A DNA stretch of 30,988 nucleotides from a virus: positions 1 to 30,988 of the IMG/VR virus record IMGVR_UViG_3300010370_000149, one strand, 5' to 3'. The notes beneath the pieces were generated by a model. That model did not search any database, was not told the origin of the DNA, and saw only the letters and a program-made list of their open reading frames with translations. The translations under genes were made by a program, and so were the position numbers. Of this stretch, positions 7,791 through 14,178 are shown in pieces (position 1 is the first letter of the stretch; every line of letters begins with the position of its first letter).

Positions 7791-7974
7791 ATTCCTTTTC
7801 AGCGTGTTTGTATTCAATCCCAGCTGCGAATGCCGCGAAGACGCTGGCGCATCCTGTGATGATCGCTAGATCACCCATGGCGTGGCAGGCTAGAACTAGC
7901 GTTGCAATCGCGCACCACGTTGACGTAACGAATGCGCAGATTGCCCGGATCATGATTGCTGTTGGTCTGGTCAT
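7765..7974 (-). CDS. Small membrane protein
   Basis: 69 residues with two hydrophobic stretches (about 9-30 and 34-51) and a charged C-terminus, so probably a two-segment inner-membrane protein. It overlaps the upstream gene by ATGA. Its position in the early unit argues against being the lysis holin. No family recognised. Confidence 0.55.
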   Translation of the reverse strand: MTRPTAIMIRAICAFVTSTWCAIATLVLACHAMGDLAIITGCASVFAAFAAGIEYKHAEKEYERSQNRQ

Positions 7975-8219
7975 GGTGTGTATAGGGTGTCTCCATCTGC
8001 GAGGACGGAATAGTTTTTGGCTCCCGTGCTGTCTGGCTGTTTGGGCAAATTAATCGCAACGACTCTTGCGCAATAATCTGTCGTATTGGCGATGATCACT
8101 GCCTCTATGTTTGCCTTCTCTGGCTGACTGGATCTCCATGGAGTGCGATTTTTGTTCATCCACAGAGTCCAAGTGTGTGAACCTGTGGGGCGAATAAATA
8201 TCATGTATATTGTCGTCAT
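7971..8219 (-). CDS. Small phage protein, unknown function
   Basis: 82 residues, beta-rich, no catalytic motif. ATGA-type overlaps link it to the genes on both sides, so it is co-translated in the early unit. Not recognised. Confidence 0.55.
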   Translation of the reverse strand: MTTIYMIFIRPTGSHTWTLWMNKNRTPWRSSQPEKANIEAVIIANTTDYCARVVAINLPKQPDSTGAKNYSVLADGDTLYTP

Positions 8220-8494
8220 GCTTCTTCAATGAGTTTGATGATTCTTCCACCGTTTCGTGCAACGTCGGCTTTAGCTTCTTCTTCGTGATGGAACAGAAAC
8301 AATTCGCCTTCGTCGATCACGCCGAATGCGGTGACTGGTTCGGTTGGCTTGATGCGGTATTCGATTTCCGCAAAGTTGAAATCAATTCCTGATAAAGTCC
8401 GATCCCGCCATTGAGCGGTTGGTGTCAGTCGATACTGGATCGTCTGGCCGTCTCTGTGCGCTTCGATCAGCGCGATCATTTCTTGGTGTGTCAT
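8216..8494 (-). CDS. Small early phage protein of a common unnamed type
   Basis: 92 residues. The pattern (helix)-EAHRDGQTIQYR-x-W-x-D-(turn)-EIEYRIKP is one seen in many phages of Gram-negative bacteria, where it sits among small early genes and has no assigned role. Its C-terminus (HHEEEAKADVARNGGRIIKL) forms a strand-helix-strand. Coupled by ATGA overlaps. Confidence 0.6.
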   Translation of the reverse strand: MTHQEMIALIEAHRDGQTIQYRLTPTAQWRDRTLSGIDFNFAEIEYRIKPTEPVTAFGVIDEGELFLFHHEEEAKADVARNGGRIIKLIEEA

Positions 8495-8748
8495 GGTTGT
8501 TTGTTGGTTAGATCTTTGATCGCTTGGAGAATCGCAAACCCGTGCGCTGACTTATGCTCTTGAGGTGTTACGCCCAACAGTTCGCCAGCGTATTCAATAA
8601 GACTGAATGCGCCATCTCGCTGTTTCGTGACCTCGGCTAGCTCGCGTTCTAGTTGGCGAGCGTGATCCCATCCAGTGGCTCCCCATTCATCATCTGCCAT
8701 GTGAGCGCATGATAATTGACTTAGATCCGTTCTCAATGTGTCACTCAC
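8491..8748 (-). CDS. Small coiled-coil phage protein, GTG start
   Basis: 85 residues starting at a GTG (MSDTLRTDLS) that overlaps the TGA of the upstream gene as GTGA. The alternative ATG at 8787 would reach far into the upstream gene. A helical stretch (HARQLERELAEVTKQRDGAFSLIEYAGELL) is likely a short coiled coil. No function recognised; similar small proteins sit in phage recombination modules. Confidence 0.55.
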   Translation of the reverse strand: MSDTLRTDLSQLSCAHMADDEWGATGWDHARQLERELAEVTKQRDGAFSLIEYAGELLGVTPQEHKSAHGFAILQAIKDLTNKQP

Positions 8749-9320
8749 GCCGCACCCCCTTCCGCATTGGCAGCGATGGCCTTCCATTTCTCGTCCAACA
8801 CCTGTTTAAATTCCGCGCGCTTTGCCTTTGGAACGGATTCAAACCACGTTTTCAGCGCATCGATGCCTTGATGTGCTGCTTGTTCGCCTTCTGTCAGATA
8901 GTCGCGAATCTTTGGCAGTTCCGCGGCCATCGTAAGCGGCTGAACGTTGTGCGCTTCTTTCTTCCCCTTGGTGGCTGTGAGCGCCAGTTTCAGCGGTTTC
9001 TCAAGATCGGTCATGTGACTGATCTTAATTCCGCCGACTTCCTGCCCGCCGAATCGAACGCTGGGATCCCGGTAAAGCGTCATCGAACGCCCGACGTATG
9101 CGGAAGAATCGACGCCCCACGCCGCGGCTATGACACGACGCATTGACTTCGACGGCTTGTATGGCCGCCCATCACCGCCGACCCAGTGGATCGATACCGG
9201 CTGATCTGCGGTTGGATTAACGCTGACGGATTCGACCGTGATGGTTGTTGGCCCGACGATTAAATCGTCGGAATTCAGTTGGTCGGATTTCGGTTGTATG
9301 GTTTTCGATATGTCGCTCAT
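8745..9320 (-). CDS. Phage protein that accompanies YqaJ-type exonuclease
   Basis: 191 residues. The core (PVSIHWVGGDGRPYKPSKSM, then AAWGVDSSAYVGRSMTLYRD, then KISHMTDL and LALTATKG) matches a family common next to exonuclease genes in phages and generally left unnamed. Position directly after the nuclease, where RecT or Redbeta would sit, suggests a single-strand annealing or DNA-end-processing partner; this is inferred from context, not from a recognised annealase motif. It overlaps the exonuclease gene by ATGA. Confidence 0.65.
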   Translation of the reverse strand: MSDISKTIQPKSDQLNSDDLIVGPTTITVESVSVNPTADQPVSIHWVGGDGRPYKPSKSMRRVIAAAWGVDSSAYVGRSMTLYRDPSVRFGGQEVGGIKISHMTDLEKPLKLALTATKGKKEAHNVQPLTMAAELPKIRDYLTEGEQAAHQGIDALKTWFESVPKAKRAEFKQVLDEKWKAIAANAEGGAA

Positions 9321-9991
9321 ATGATTTCTAGTTCGGTGTTTGTTCTTTCGGTTGGATGATATTTCTCTGCTTCGACGTTGTATGTGTCTATGATCGCTTC
9401 GACCGCTTCGTCGAATTCGATCGCGGCCTCAGTGATTGCTGCATGGTATTCAAGATCAGGATAGACGCGCGAAACGAACATTGGCAATCCTGCGCTGTAA
9501 CTGATGAAGTCCAGCCACGCGCGCCCGGTGACCATAAGGCCCGTCTGGATCTGGGCCATGTATTCAGCCGGCACCTGCCCCGACATGATCGTCTCCACCT
9601 GGTAGCGTTGCCGACGTGATTTGATTTCGATCAGTCCGTCATCACCGACCAATCCGTCCGGTGAATATCCAAACATGACACCGCCGATTAAGCGCGTGAT
9701 AAATCCGCATTCGGTGACCGGTGAATATTTCTCACTGTAAAGATCACGCGCCAGAATCTCGTCGTTGTGGCCGCGTATCATGTCGTCAGTGATGAAACGC
9801 GGCTCGGTGTGTCCTGAGATTCGCTGCGCCGCGATTTCCCAGACGTGCGCGCGTGATTTGTCGTTGTTAGCTGGCTTCCGTGTTGGCGTCATGATCAGCT
9901 TGATTTCTGACGCGGTTAAGATGCCGTTGCGGATTGCGAGCCATGCATCAGTGCCTTGCTCGATGTCGTTGTGGTAGGTTGGTGTGTTCAT
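9317..9991 (-). CDS. Lambda-exonuclease/YqaJ-type recombination nuclease
   Basis: 224 residues from the ATG at 9991, which overlaps the stop of the small membrane-protein gene. Motifs: WLAIRNGILTASEI (17-30) at the start of the family fold, RGHNDEILARDLY (73-85), FGYSPDGLV with Asp112, LIEIKS with Glu122 and Lys124 (the D-E-K catalytic set), and AEYMAQIQTGLMVTG (142-156). The family degrades one strand from double-stranded DNA ends to feed strand annealing. First main product of the promoter at 10174-10202. Confidence 0.9.
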   Translation of the reverse strand: MNTPTYHNDIEQGTDAWLAIRNGILTASEIKLIMTPTRKPANNDKSRAHVWEIAAQRISGHTEPRFITDDMIRGHNDEILARDLYSEKYSPVTECGFITRLIGGVMFGYSPDGLVGDDGLIEIKSRRQRYQVETIMSGQVPAEYMAQIQTGLMVTGRAWLDFISYSAGLPMFVSRVYPDLEYHAAITEAAIEFDEAVEAIIDTYNVEAEKYHPTERTNTELEII

Positions 9992-10152
9992 CGTGTGAGA
10001 AAGAAAAGTGTTACGCATCCAGCGGCGAATAGCAGCGTACCGATGGTGTCTTTAATGAGAACAAGCGTGTGTTGGCTCATGCGGTATGGAACGCGCTGGC
10101 GTTTGCCGCCAAACGGTTTCAATCGGTCGTGTGATGTCATTGTATCGTTCAT
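9988..10152 (-). CDS. Small single-pass membrane protein
   Basis: A 54-residue frame (starts MNDTMTSHDRLKPFGG) with a basic N-terminal half and one hydrophobic segment (about 36-51). It ends in ATGA overlap with the exonuclease gene and begins shortly after a promoter, so it is the first gene of that transcript. Its N-terminus would be cytoplasmic by the positive-inside rule. Function unknown. Confidence 0.5.
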   Translation of the reverse strand: MNDTMTSHDRLKPFGGKRQRVPYRMSQHTLVLIKDTIGTLLFAAGCVTLFFLTR

Positions 10153-10173
10153 GGTGTGTTGTGTTGCGCGGGT

Positions 10174-10202
10174 ATGTTACGCAGATTATTTGCACCGCGC
10201 AA
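10174..10202 (-). promoter_or_regulatory. Early leftward promoter PL2 (exonuclease operon)
   Basis: On the minus strand TTGCGC (10202-10197) and TAACAT (10179-10174) are separated by 17 bases, a good sigma70 spacing. The -35 box lies inside the palindrome 10190-10202. An inverted copy of its outer half (GTTGCGCGG at 10163-10171 against CCGCGCAAC at 10195-10203) covers the expected start site, so a repressor could bind on both sides of the -10 box. It would start the exonuclease unit. Confidence 0.6.
10190..10202. promoter_or_regulatory. Operator-like palindrome O3
   Basis: TTGCACCGCGCAA (plus strand), reading TTGCGCGGTGCAA on the minus strand: arms TTGC/GCAA around five bases. It shares the pattern TTGCGYGRYGCAAATAA with the site at 11677-11689 and most of it with 11599-11611. 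All three overlap the -35 box of a promoter. The likely ligand is the small helix-turn-helix protein encoded at 11712. Confidence 0.55.
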
Positions 10203-10221
10203 CAATTATTTTCATTTTTTT

Positions 10222-10509
10222 TTACCGATCGATTTTTTCCACGATTTCGGCGTGATATTCCTTGGATCCAGGATGCAATGCCGGTTCGCCGTTTGAAAAA
10301 AACAAATAATCGAACCCGTCGATTTCGCAGACGAACAGTCCGCGTCGAATGTCGATACAGTGCGCCATCTTTCGATCTGCCGTCCAATACAGGCCGTTCA
10401 CGCGCAAAGCTAACGGCTCAGGCTTCGTCATCAACTGGGTGATGATCGATTGCAATGCATCGATGACAGCTCCGGCATGTTCATCGGGTATGGTGATTTC
10501 TAGTTTCAT
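10222..10509 (-). CDS. Small phage protein, unknown function
   Basis: 95 residues; an N-terminal helix region (EHAGAVIDALQSIITQL) followed by a beta-rich half. No family recognised. It overlaps the upstream gene by ATGA and is followed by the PL2 promoter region, so it ends the SSB-containing unit unless transcription reads through. Confidence 0.55.
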   Translation of the reverse strand: MKLEITIPDEHAGAVIDALQSIITQLMTKPEPLALRVNGLYWTADRKMAHCIDIRRGLFVCEIDGFDYLFFSNGEPALHPGSKEYHAEIVEKIDR

Positions 10510-10727
10510 CTCAGCGCGTCCCGTTTTGCTTGTTCGTAGCTATCATGTTCCCGATCCAAGCATGCCCGACATTTGCCTTCCCAGTCGCTTTTGCGGTAGG
10601 CCTGCATCATGTCATTGATCCACGCGGCCCAGTCGCTGCCTTGTGTCAAACAGTGAAGCTCACGGGTGCCTTCGCACCCGTGATTCTCACAGCAGACAGT
10701 GAACGTAATCTCTGATATTTCGATCAT
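10506..10727 (-). CDS. Small cysteine-rich protein, possible zinc binder
   Basis: 73 residues. Cysteines at CCENHGCEG (12-18), Cys26 and the pair CRAC further on could hold zinc. It starts immediately at the end of ssb and overlaps the next gene. A small nucleic-acid-binding accessory protein is plausible; family not recognised. Confidence 0.5.
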   Translation of the reverse strand: MIEISEITFTVCCENHGCEGTRELHCLTQGSDWAAWINDMMQAYRKSDWEGKCRACLDREHDSYEQAKRDALR

Positions 10728-11116
10728 TAGAATGGGATTTCGTCTGGTTCTTCGGTCGTTGTGGATGGCGCCGCGGTGTTGCCCTTGCCATCGTTGATGA
10801 ACTGCATGGCTTCGCCTACGACTTTGAGTTTCGTGCGTTTCGCGCCTGTGGTTTTGTCATCCCATGTTTCCAGTTGCAATCTGCCGTCGATGAAAACGCT
10901 GCGGCCCTTGCTGAGATATTTCTCGGCAAGTTCTGCGGTTTTGCCCCATAGCGTAACGTCGATAAAATCGACTTCTTCTTTCACGTTGCCGCTTGGATCG
11001 CGCCACTTGCGATTGACGGCAATGCTGATTTCCGCGACTGCGGTGCCTGCGTTCGTTCGCTTAACCTCTGGATCGCGCGTAAGGCGTCCACCGACTTGTG
11101 TTTTGTTGTAGTTCAT
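10727..11116 (-). CDS. ssb: Single-stranded DNA-binding protein
   Basis: 129 residues. The OB-fold signature is complete: GGRLTRDPEVKRTNAGTAVA near the N-terminus, VDFIDVTLWGKTAELAEKYL (about 49-68) and SVFIDGRLQLETWDDK. The C-terminus ends EEPDEIPF, the acidic tip with final Pro-Phe that recruits replication and repair partners in bacterial SSBs. It coats ssDNA during phage replication and recombination, fitting the adjacent exonuclease. It overlaps the upstream small gene by ATGA. Confidence 0.95.
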   Translation of the reverse strand: MNYNKTQVGGRLTRDPEVKRTNAGTAVAEISIAVNRKWRDPSGNVKEEVDFIDVTLWGKTAELAEKYLSKGRSVFIDGRLQLETWDDKTTGAKRTKLKVVGEAMQFINDGKGNTAAPSTTTEEPDEIPF

Positions 11117-11328
11117 TGGATGAAATGTAAGGGAAGTTTGTTTGTGTGCTTGCGTGCCATCGATAGCAATTTAATCGCTGCTGATCGTCGTGATTCGTAA
11201 CTGTATGTTTTATCAAGAAACGTTCTCATTTCTGCAGTTTCAGACAAGTGCGTAAAACATTTATCGCAAAGCATTGTTTCACATGGTTTTTTATATCCGC
11301 AAACGCATTCTTTATTTTCAAAGCTCAT
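11113..11328 (-). CDS. Small zinc-ribbon-like protein
   Basis: 71 residues. Cys8, Cys10, Cys16 and a CDKC pair around residues 21-24 form a likely zinc site. The C-terminal part is helical and basic. It is coupled to ssb by an ATGA overlap. No function recognised. Confidence 0.55.
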   Translation of the reverse strand: MSFENKECVCGYKKPCETMLCDKCFTHLSETAEMRTFLDKTYSYESRRSAAIKLLSMARKHTNKLPLHFIQ

Positions 11329-11386
11329 ATTCTAGGTATTTGGTTGTTGATTTGTTGTGCGTTACTGTCGCACCCCAGATTGGTGA

Positions 11387-11539
11387 TTATTTATGACGAC
11401 GTTTGATTTCAACTCGTGCGCCGGGAAAGCACTCTTGAAACATCTTTGCGGTGATGAGAGCTTGTTCAAAGGTGCGGTCATCGCTAGTGCGTGTGAATGC
11501 TGCTCGGTTGGTTGGGCTGATGATGAATGTAAATTTCAT
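11387..11539 (-). CDS. Short early protein, first gene of the leftward early transcript
   Basis: 50 residues from the ATG at 11539 (MKFTFIIS...). An in-frame extension to 11611 would run through the promoter, so the shorter form is preferred. Beta strand - helix - strand layout, ending in KRRHK. No ribosome-binding site is obvious upstream of this ATG. Function unknown; as the first product after PL1 it could be an early take-over or regulatory peptide. Confidence 0.45.
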   Translation of the reverse strand: MKFTFIISPTNRAAFTRTSDDRTFEQALITAKMFQECFPGARVEIKRRHK

Positions 11540-11582
11540 ATTCGTAATTATTTGATTTTGGTTAGTGCCTCGCGGCGCAGTC

Positions 11583-11611
11583 AGAATAGAATATTTTTTT
11601 GCTTCGCGCAA
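11583..11611 (-). promoter_or_regulatory. Early leftward promoter PL1
   Basis: Minus strand: TTGCGC (11611-11606), 17 bases containing an A7 run, then TATTCT (11588-11583). Spacing and boxes suit sigma70. The -35 box lies in the palindrome 11599-11611. It faces away from the rightward promoter about 90 bases off, giving a divergent pair that would launch the early genes (50-residue protein, ssb and beyond). Confidence 0.65.
11599..11611. promoter_or_regulatory. Operator-like palindrome O1
   Basis: TTGCTTCGCGCAA on the plus strand, TTGCGCGAAGCAA on the minus strand: arms TTGC and GCAA around five bases, covering the -35 box of PL1. Same layout as the sites at 11677-11689 and 10190-10202. Confidence 0.55.
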
Positions 11612-11676
11612 TAACTTTTTTCATAATTCTGCGTTTTTGTTGATTTTTCAAGGCTTCCAGCGTCATGATTTTTGGC

Positions 11677-11689
11677 TTGCGTGGCGCAA
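11677..11689. promoter_or_regulatory. Operator-like palindrome O2
   Basis: TTGCGTGGCGCAA: perfect arms TTGCG/CGCAA around TGG. It overlaps the -35 box of the rightward promoter, so a protein bound here would block the regulator's own gene (autorepression). Confidence 0.6.
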
Positions 11690-11704
11690 ATAAGGCTTTA
11701 TAAT
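11677..11704 (+). promoter_or_regulatory. Rightward promoter PR of the regulator gene, leaderless
   Basis: TTGCGT (11677-11682), a 16-base spacer and a perfect TATAAT (11699-11704). Transcription should begin about 11710-11713, which is the A of the ATG at 11712. The mRNA would therefore have little or no leader, as for lambda cI made from PRM. An ATG overlapping the TATAAT (11703) cannot be used from this promoter. Confidence 0.65.
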
Positions 11705-11711
11705 GCACCCG

Positions 11712-11885
11712 ATGACCGAAACAACCACACGAAAACGACTGATTAAACACTGCGAAACGCGCGGCAATGCTCAGGCTCTGGCGGCGAAAATGCACGTGAA
11801 TCCCGCCACGATTTGCAGATGGCGCAAAGGGAAAAAAATACCAGCCGCGATGATTGCCTGGCTGAATCAGAATCTTGAGAAATGA
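11712..11885 (+). CDS. Small helix-turn-helix regulator (Cro/YdaS-like)
   Basis: 57 residues, starting at the ATG that coincides with the predicted transcription start. The middle (GNAQALAAKMHVNPATICRWRKGKKIP, described here as residues about 18-44) has the helix-turn-helix pattern of Cro and YdaS-type proteins: small residues at the turn, then a polar recognition helix. One of only two rightward genes and divergent from the early operon, as in phage switch regions. It is probably the protein that binds the TTGCG...GCAA palindromes, including those on its own promoter. No larger cI-like repressor with a dimer domain was seen. Confidence 0.75.
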   Translation: MTETTTRKRLIKHCETRGNAQALAAKMHVNPATICRWRKGKKIPAAMIAWLNQNLEK

Positions 11886-12085
11886 ATAAACAAGAATTTA
11901 TCGACGCCGTGCTGGAGAAATACCCAGATTGGGAAAATCACGAGCATGTCGTGAAGTTGAAGGCTCGTGGATTGATTAGACTTCTTGATCAAGCGTTTGA
12001 TGAGGGTTTTAGACATGCTGAAAACTTGCGATCTGAAAACATCACAAGCGGATTTGAATCGATGTTTCCTTGGTTGAGAAAATAA
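11882..12085 (+). CDS. Small acidic/helical protein co-transcribed with the regulator
   Basis: 67 residues; starts in an ATGA overlap with the regulator gene, so the two are translated together. It looks helical throughout, with no recognised motif. It could modify the regulator, but that rests only on position. Confidence 0.55.
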   Translation: MNKQEFIDAVLEKYPDWENHEHVVKLKARGLIRLLDQAFDEGFRHAENLRSENITSGFESMFPWLRK

Positions 12086-12304
12086 AATACCCGCCAAAGT
12101 GCGCATTGTTAAGAGGCGTGGCGGGTCTGCTAAAATTGCCCCTCAACTAGGCGGGCAAGCTAGGTCGTCACCATCATTGCTTGCCTCCAGGCATGGAGCC
12201 TGTTAACCTAGTATCAGGGCTGACGCAATGCGCCGGTGGAGAAATACTGAGCAGTCTGGCCGCTGTTCTAACTCGCGCCAATAATGCGCGGATCACTGAT
12301 AATG
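12086..12304. other. Structured intergenic region between converging units
   Basis: No convincing gene in about 220 bases. Complementary arms are dense: 12101-12108 with 12226-12233 (8 bp, enclosing about 117 bases), 12154-12160 with 12179-12185 (7 bp), 12160-12165 with 12206-12211 (6 bp, competing with the previous one), 12188-12192 with 12198-12202 (5-bp hairpin), plus the terminator-like stem 12089-12126. A small RNA or a two-sided transcription stop is possible. A TTG-initiated 60-codon frame on the plus strand (12181-12363) overlaps the 3' end of a leftward gene and is not believed. Confidence 0.45.
12089..12126 (-). terminator. Likely terminator of the leftward late/lysis transcript
   Basis: In leftward RNA ACCCGCC (12126-12120) pairs with GGCGGGT (12095-12089) and is followed by ATTTTATTTT. 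The 24-base loop is longer than in a typical intrinsic terminator, so the call is moderate. The site would stop late transcription before it runs antisense through the regulator genes. There is no U-run in the rightward direction. Confidence 0.45.
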
Positions 12305-12577
12305 TCAAGGCAACGAATAAGCGTTGCACTCCTTGCCATTCACCAAGATTTTCCGCTGCTTAATTTTTCCTGATTTGCACAGCTTCTGCAAGATTGATCG
12401 ATGCGCGTTCATCGTGCGATTGTCACCCATTGCTGCGCGTCGCTCAGCGTATTGCTCAAGCGTGAACTCATCTGAGCGAATAGCCTTCACCGGCATTTCA
12501 GCCAATACTGCGTCGAGTGCGCTCAGAGTATTCCTTGTGGACTGATCCAGTCCCCGTGTTCCTTTGTTACTTGCCAT
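12305..12577 (-). CDS. Winged-helix-like DNA-binding protein
   Basis: 90 residues from the ATG at 12577 (MASNKGTRG), chosen for the purine-rich GGTGGGAGG stretch before it; the frame is open further upstream inside the phosphoesterase gene. The sequence DEFTLEQYAERRA followed by HRSILQKLCKSGKIKQRKILVNGKECNAY has the helix-turn-helix plus hairpin layout of small phage winged-helix proteins. It overlaps the phosphoesterase gene by about 55 bases. As the last gene of the leftward late unit it may act on late or early promoters. Confidence 0.55.
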   Translation of the reverse strand: MASNKGTRGLDQSTRNTLSALDAVLAEMPVKAIRSDEFTLEQYAERRAAMGDNRTMNAHRSILQKLCKSGKIKQRKILVNGKECNAYSLP

Positions 12578-13257
12578 GCCTCCCACCTTCCATTTTTTGT
12601 GTTGATAATGCCATACAAAAAACCATTTCGATGACCGAGTTTCGCCGGTTGTCGATCGGAATAAGTCAGCTTCGACAAATCGGCCATGCATCCGACGGAA
12701 AACGTTTTCCCACCGTCGATATGGCGCGCGGTGTATTCGTCTTTGGTGTGACAGTGGCCGTGAAGACATTCGCCCCAGTTCTCATGATGCGCTTTGGCTG
12801 GGTATGTCGTCGATCTGAAACCGTGAATCAGTTTCGGGCCACCTTCTGGCATGCGTAAATATTGCGACACCTTGTATTCGCAGAAGGTAATCTTCCGGCG
12901 CTTGAATTGTTGTTCTGCCTGTTGCACCAGTTCTTCGCACCGTTCGCGAAGGATCCCGTCGCCGCGATGCGTGGCATGCTGGTAAATCCTGTCATCATGG
13001 TTTCCCAGCGTCAAATAATTCGGTTTGAACTCGTCGAGAAATTCAATCCCCGCCATGAAGTCGTCAGAAATCCCGTCGGCCTTTTCTTCCTGACTGGCGC
13101 CACGTCGAAGCGGTGAGAAATCCCACAGGTCGCCCAAATGGATCCGGTAGTGCGGCTGCCAAGATTCCGCGAATGAAAGCAGAACGCGCATTGCATCATT
13201 GCAGACCAATGATCCGTGGTTATCGGTGGCCACCAAGAATTTTTTGTATCGGCTCAT
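12523..13257 (-). CDS. Calcineurin-like metallophosphoesterase
   Basis: 244 residues from the ATG at 13257, which overlaps the previous stop (ATGA); an ATG eight codons earlier is less likely. All family motifs are present: ATDNHG (10-15), HLGDLWD (40-46), GNHDDR (85-90) and the late LHGHCHT (164-170), which bind two metal ions and hydrolyse phosphoesters. Substrate unknown: such phage enzymes act on DNA 3' ends, RNA or nucleotides. Its place in the late unit after lysis is unusual for a replication enzyme. Confidence 0.88.
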   Translation of the reverse strand: MSRYKKFLVATDNHGSLVCNDAMRVLLSFAESWQPHYRIHLGDLWDFSPLRRGASQEEKADGISDDFMAGIEFLDEFKPNYLTLGNHDDRIYQHATHRGDGILRERCEELVQQAEQQFKRRKITFCEYKVSQYLRMPEGGPKLIHGFRSTTYPAKAHHENWGECLHGHCHTKDEYTARHIDGGKTFSVGCMADLSKLTYSDRQPAKLGHRNGFLYGIINTKNGRWEAWQVTKEHGDWISPQGIL

Positions 13258-13547
13258 CGTGTTTTCGTGAGTTTGTCCCATGCTGGGAAGAAGATCGAAT
13301 CAAGACAGCGAACGATCACTTCTTCGTCGTATTCGACGGCGAATGACACGCCACCGACCGCGAGCGCCGCGTGGATCATCTCATGACGTAGGGTTTCAAT
13401 CGTCATCGGTAGGTTGTTCTTCATTGCTTGGTTGAGTAGAATCAAGCGTTGATCGAAGTCCATTTTCCCGTAATCGTCATCATCGAACTTGACGAACCGC
13501 ACCTTGAACGCGATCCCTCCGATGCTGATTTTTCTTGGTATCGTCAT
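13254..13547 (-). CDS. Small HExxH metalloprotease-like protein
   Basis: 97 residues. RHEMIHA (54-60) is a HExxH zinc motif; a later Glu-rich helix (EYDEEVIVRCLDSIF) may give the third ligand, as in small SprT/ImmA-like zinc peptidases. ATGA overlaps join it to the endolysin and phosphoesterase genes. Its target is unknown; a host-directed protease or a structural zinc protein are both possible. Confidence 0.65.
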   Translation of the reverse strand: MTIPRKISIGGIAFKVRFVKFDDDDYGKMDFDQRLILLNQAMKNNLPMTIETLRHEMIHAALAVGGVSFAVEYDEEVIVRCLDSIFFPAWDKLTKTR

Positions 13548-14017
13548 ACGATTTTCTGGACGTCATATCCCACCGATTCCATTTTCGCGCGCAATTCGGC
13601 AAGCGTCATGCCAAAACGATTCTGGAAATGCGGGCCTTCAGGGAATGATTTCCAATTGCCCGCCCATTCGATTCCCCTGGTAGCTGCCAGTGCGCCGAGT
13701 TCACGGTAGATTCGATCGGCGCGCTTTGGATCCGCGCTGTCGAGATATTTCCCACCGGAGAACAATCCAAGATCAATCGCCAGTCCGTAATTGTGCCATG
13801 ATGACCCCGGGCGCGCCTTCGTGACTATCGGCCCGGGCTTCGTCCGTCCTTGAGCGTATAAGGCCGCCTGTTGCGCCCATGAGCGCAATCCTGATATGAC
13901 TTCTATGCTGATCCCGTGATGCTCGCAAATCGGCTCACAGGCGATCAGAAACTTTTCGACTTGCGCCCGAAATTTCCGATTCAGTCCAGCCAGATTTTCG
14001 AGCGTGCGTTTTGTCAT
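13544..14017 (-). CDS. Endolysin, M15-type peptidoglycan endopeptidase
   Basis: 157 residues. The zinc ligands of the M15/VanY-CwlK family are visible: SSWHNYGLAID with His75 and Asp82, and GPHFQ with His130; SGLRSWAQQAALYAQGR (42-58) is the usual preceding block. These enzymes cut peptide bonds in the cell-wall stem peptide. No signal peptide is seen, so it needs a holin to leave the cytoplasm. It follows the two small membrane-protein genes with an ATGA overlap. Confidence 0.9.
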   Translation of the reverse strand: MTKRTLENLAGLNRKFRAQVEKFLIACEPICEHHGISIEVISGLRSWAQQAALYAQGRTKPGPIVTKARPGSSWHNYGLAIDLGLFSGGKYLDSADPKRADRIYRELGALAATRGIEWAGNWKSFPEGPHFQNRFGMTLAELRAKMESVGYDVQKIV

Positions 14018-14178
14018 AATTTCTTGATCTGATGATACAGACCGATCAGACCTACGATCAGACCGACCACTAGGCCGCTGATTCGCAGCCAGTATTCAAT
14101 CTGTTCTTGGAATGACGTAACAACGGCCAGCAATGGCGTTACGGTTCCGACAATTCCGCTGAGATAGTCGCGATTCAT
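14014..14178 (-). CDS. Holin candidate, small membrane protein
   Basis: 54 residues (starts MNRDYLSGIVGTV). Two hydrophobic stretches: about 8-21 (weak) and 33-48 (strong, SGLVVGLIVGLIGLY), ending in a basic tail. ATGA overlaps couple it to the preceding small gene and to the endolysin. Location right before the endolysin is the main reason to call it a holin; no family was recognised. Confidence 0.6.
   Translation of the reverse strand: MNRDYLSGIVGTVTPLLAVVTSFQEQIEYWLRISGLVVGLIVGLIGLYHQIKKL

Noticed and set aside
11562-11795. 77-codon leftward frame across the switch region
   Set aside because: It runs through both divergent promoters and the palindromes and has no start signal.
12150-12215. 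tRNA-like folding of the 12.1-12.3 kb spacer
   Set aside because: No acceptor/T-arm pattern (no TTCRANY-type loop) and no CCA-adjacent stem could be fitted.
12181-12363. Rightward 60-codon frame starting at TTG after the regulator operon
   Set aside because: No ribosome-binding site, rare start, runs antisense into a better-supported leftward gene; the DNA is better explained as structured spacer.
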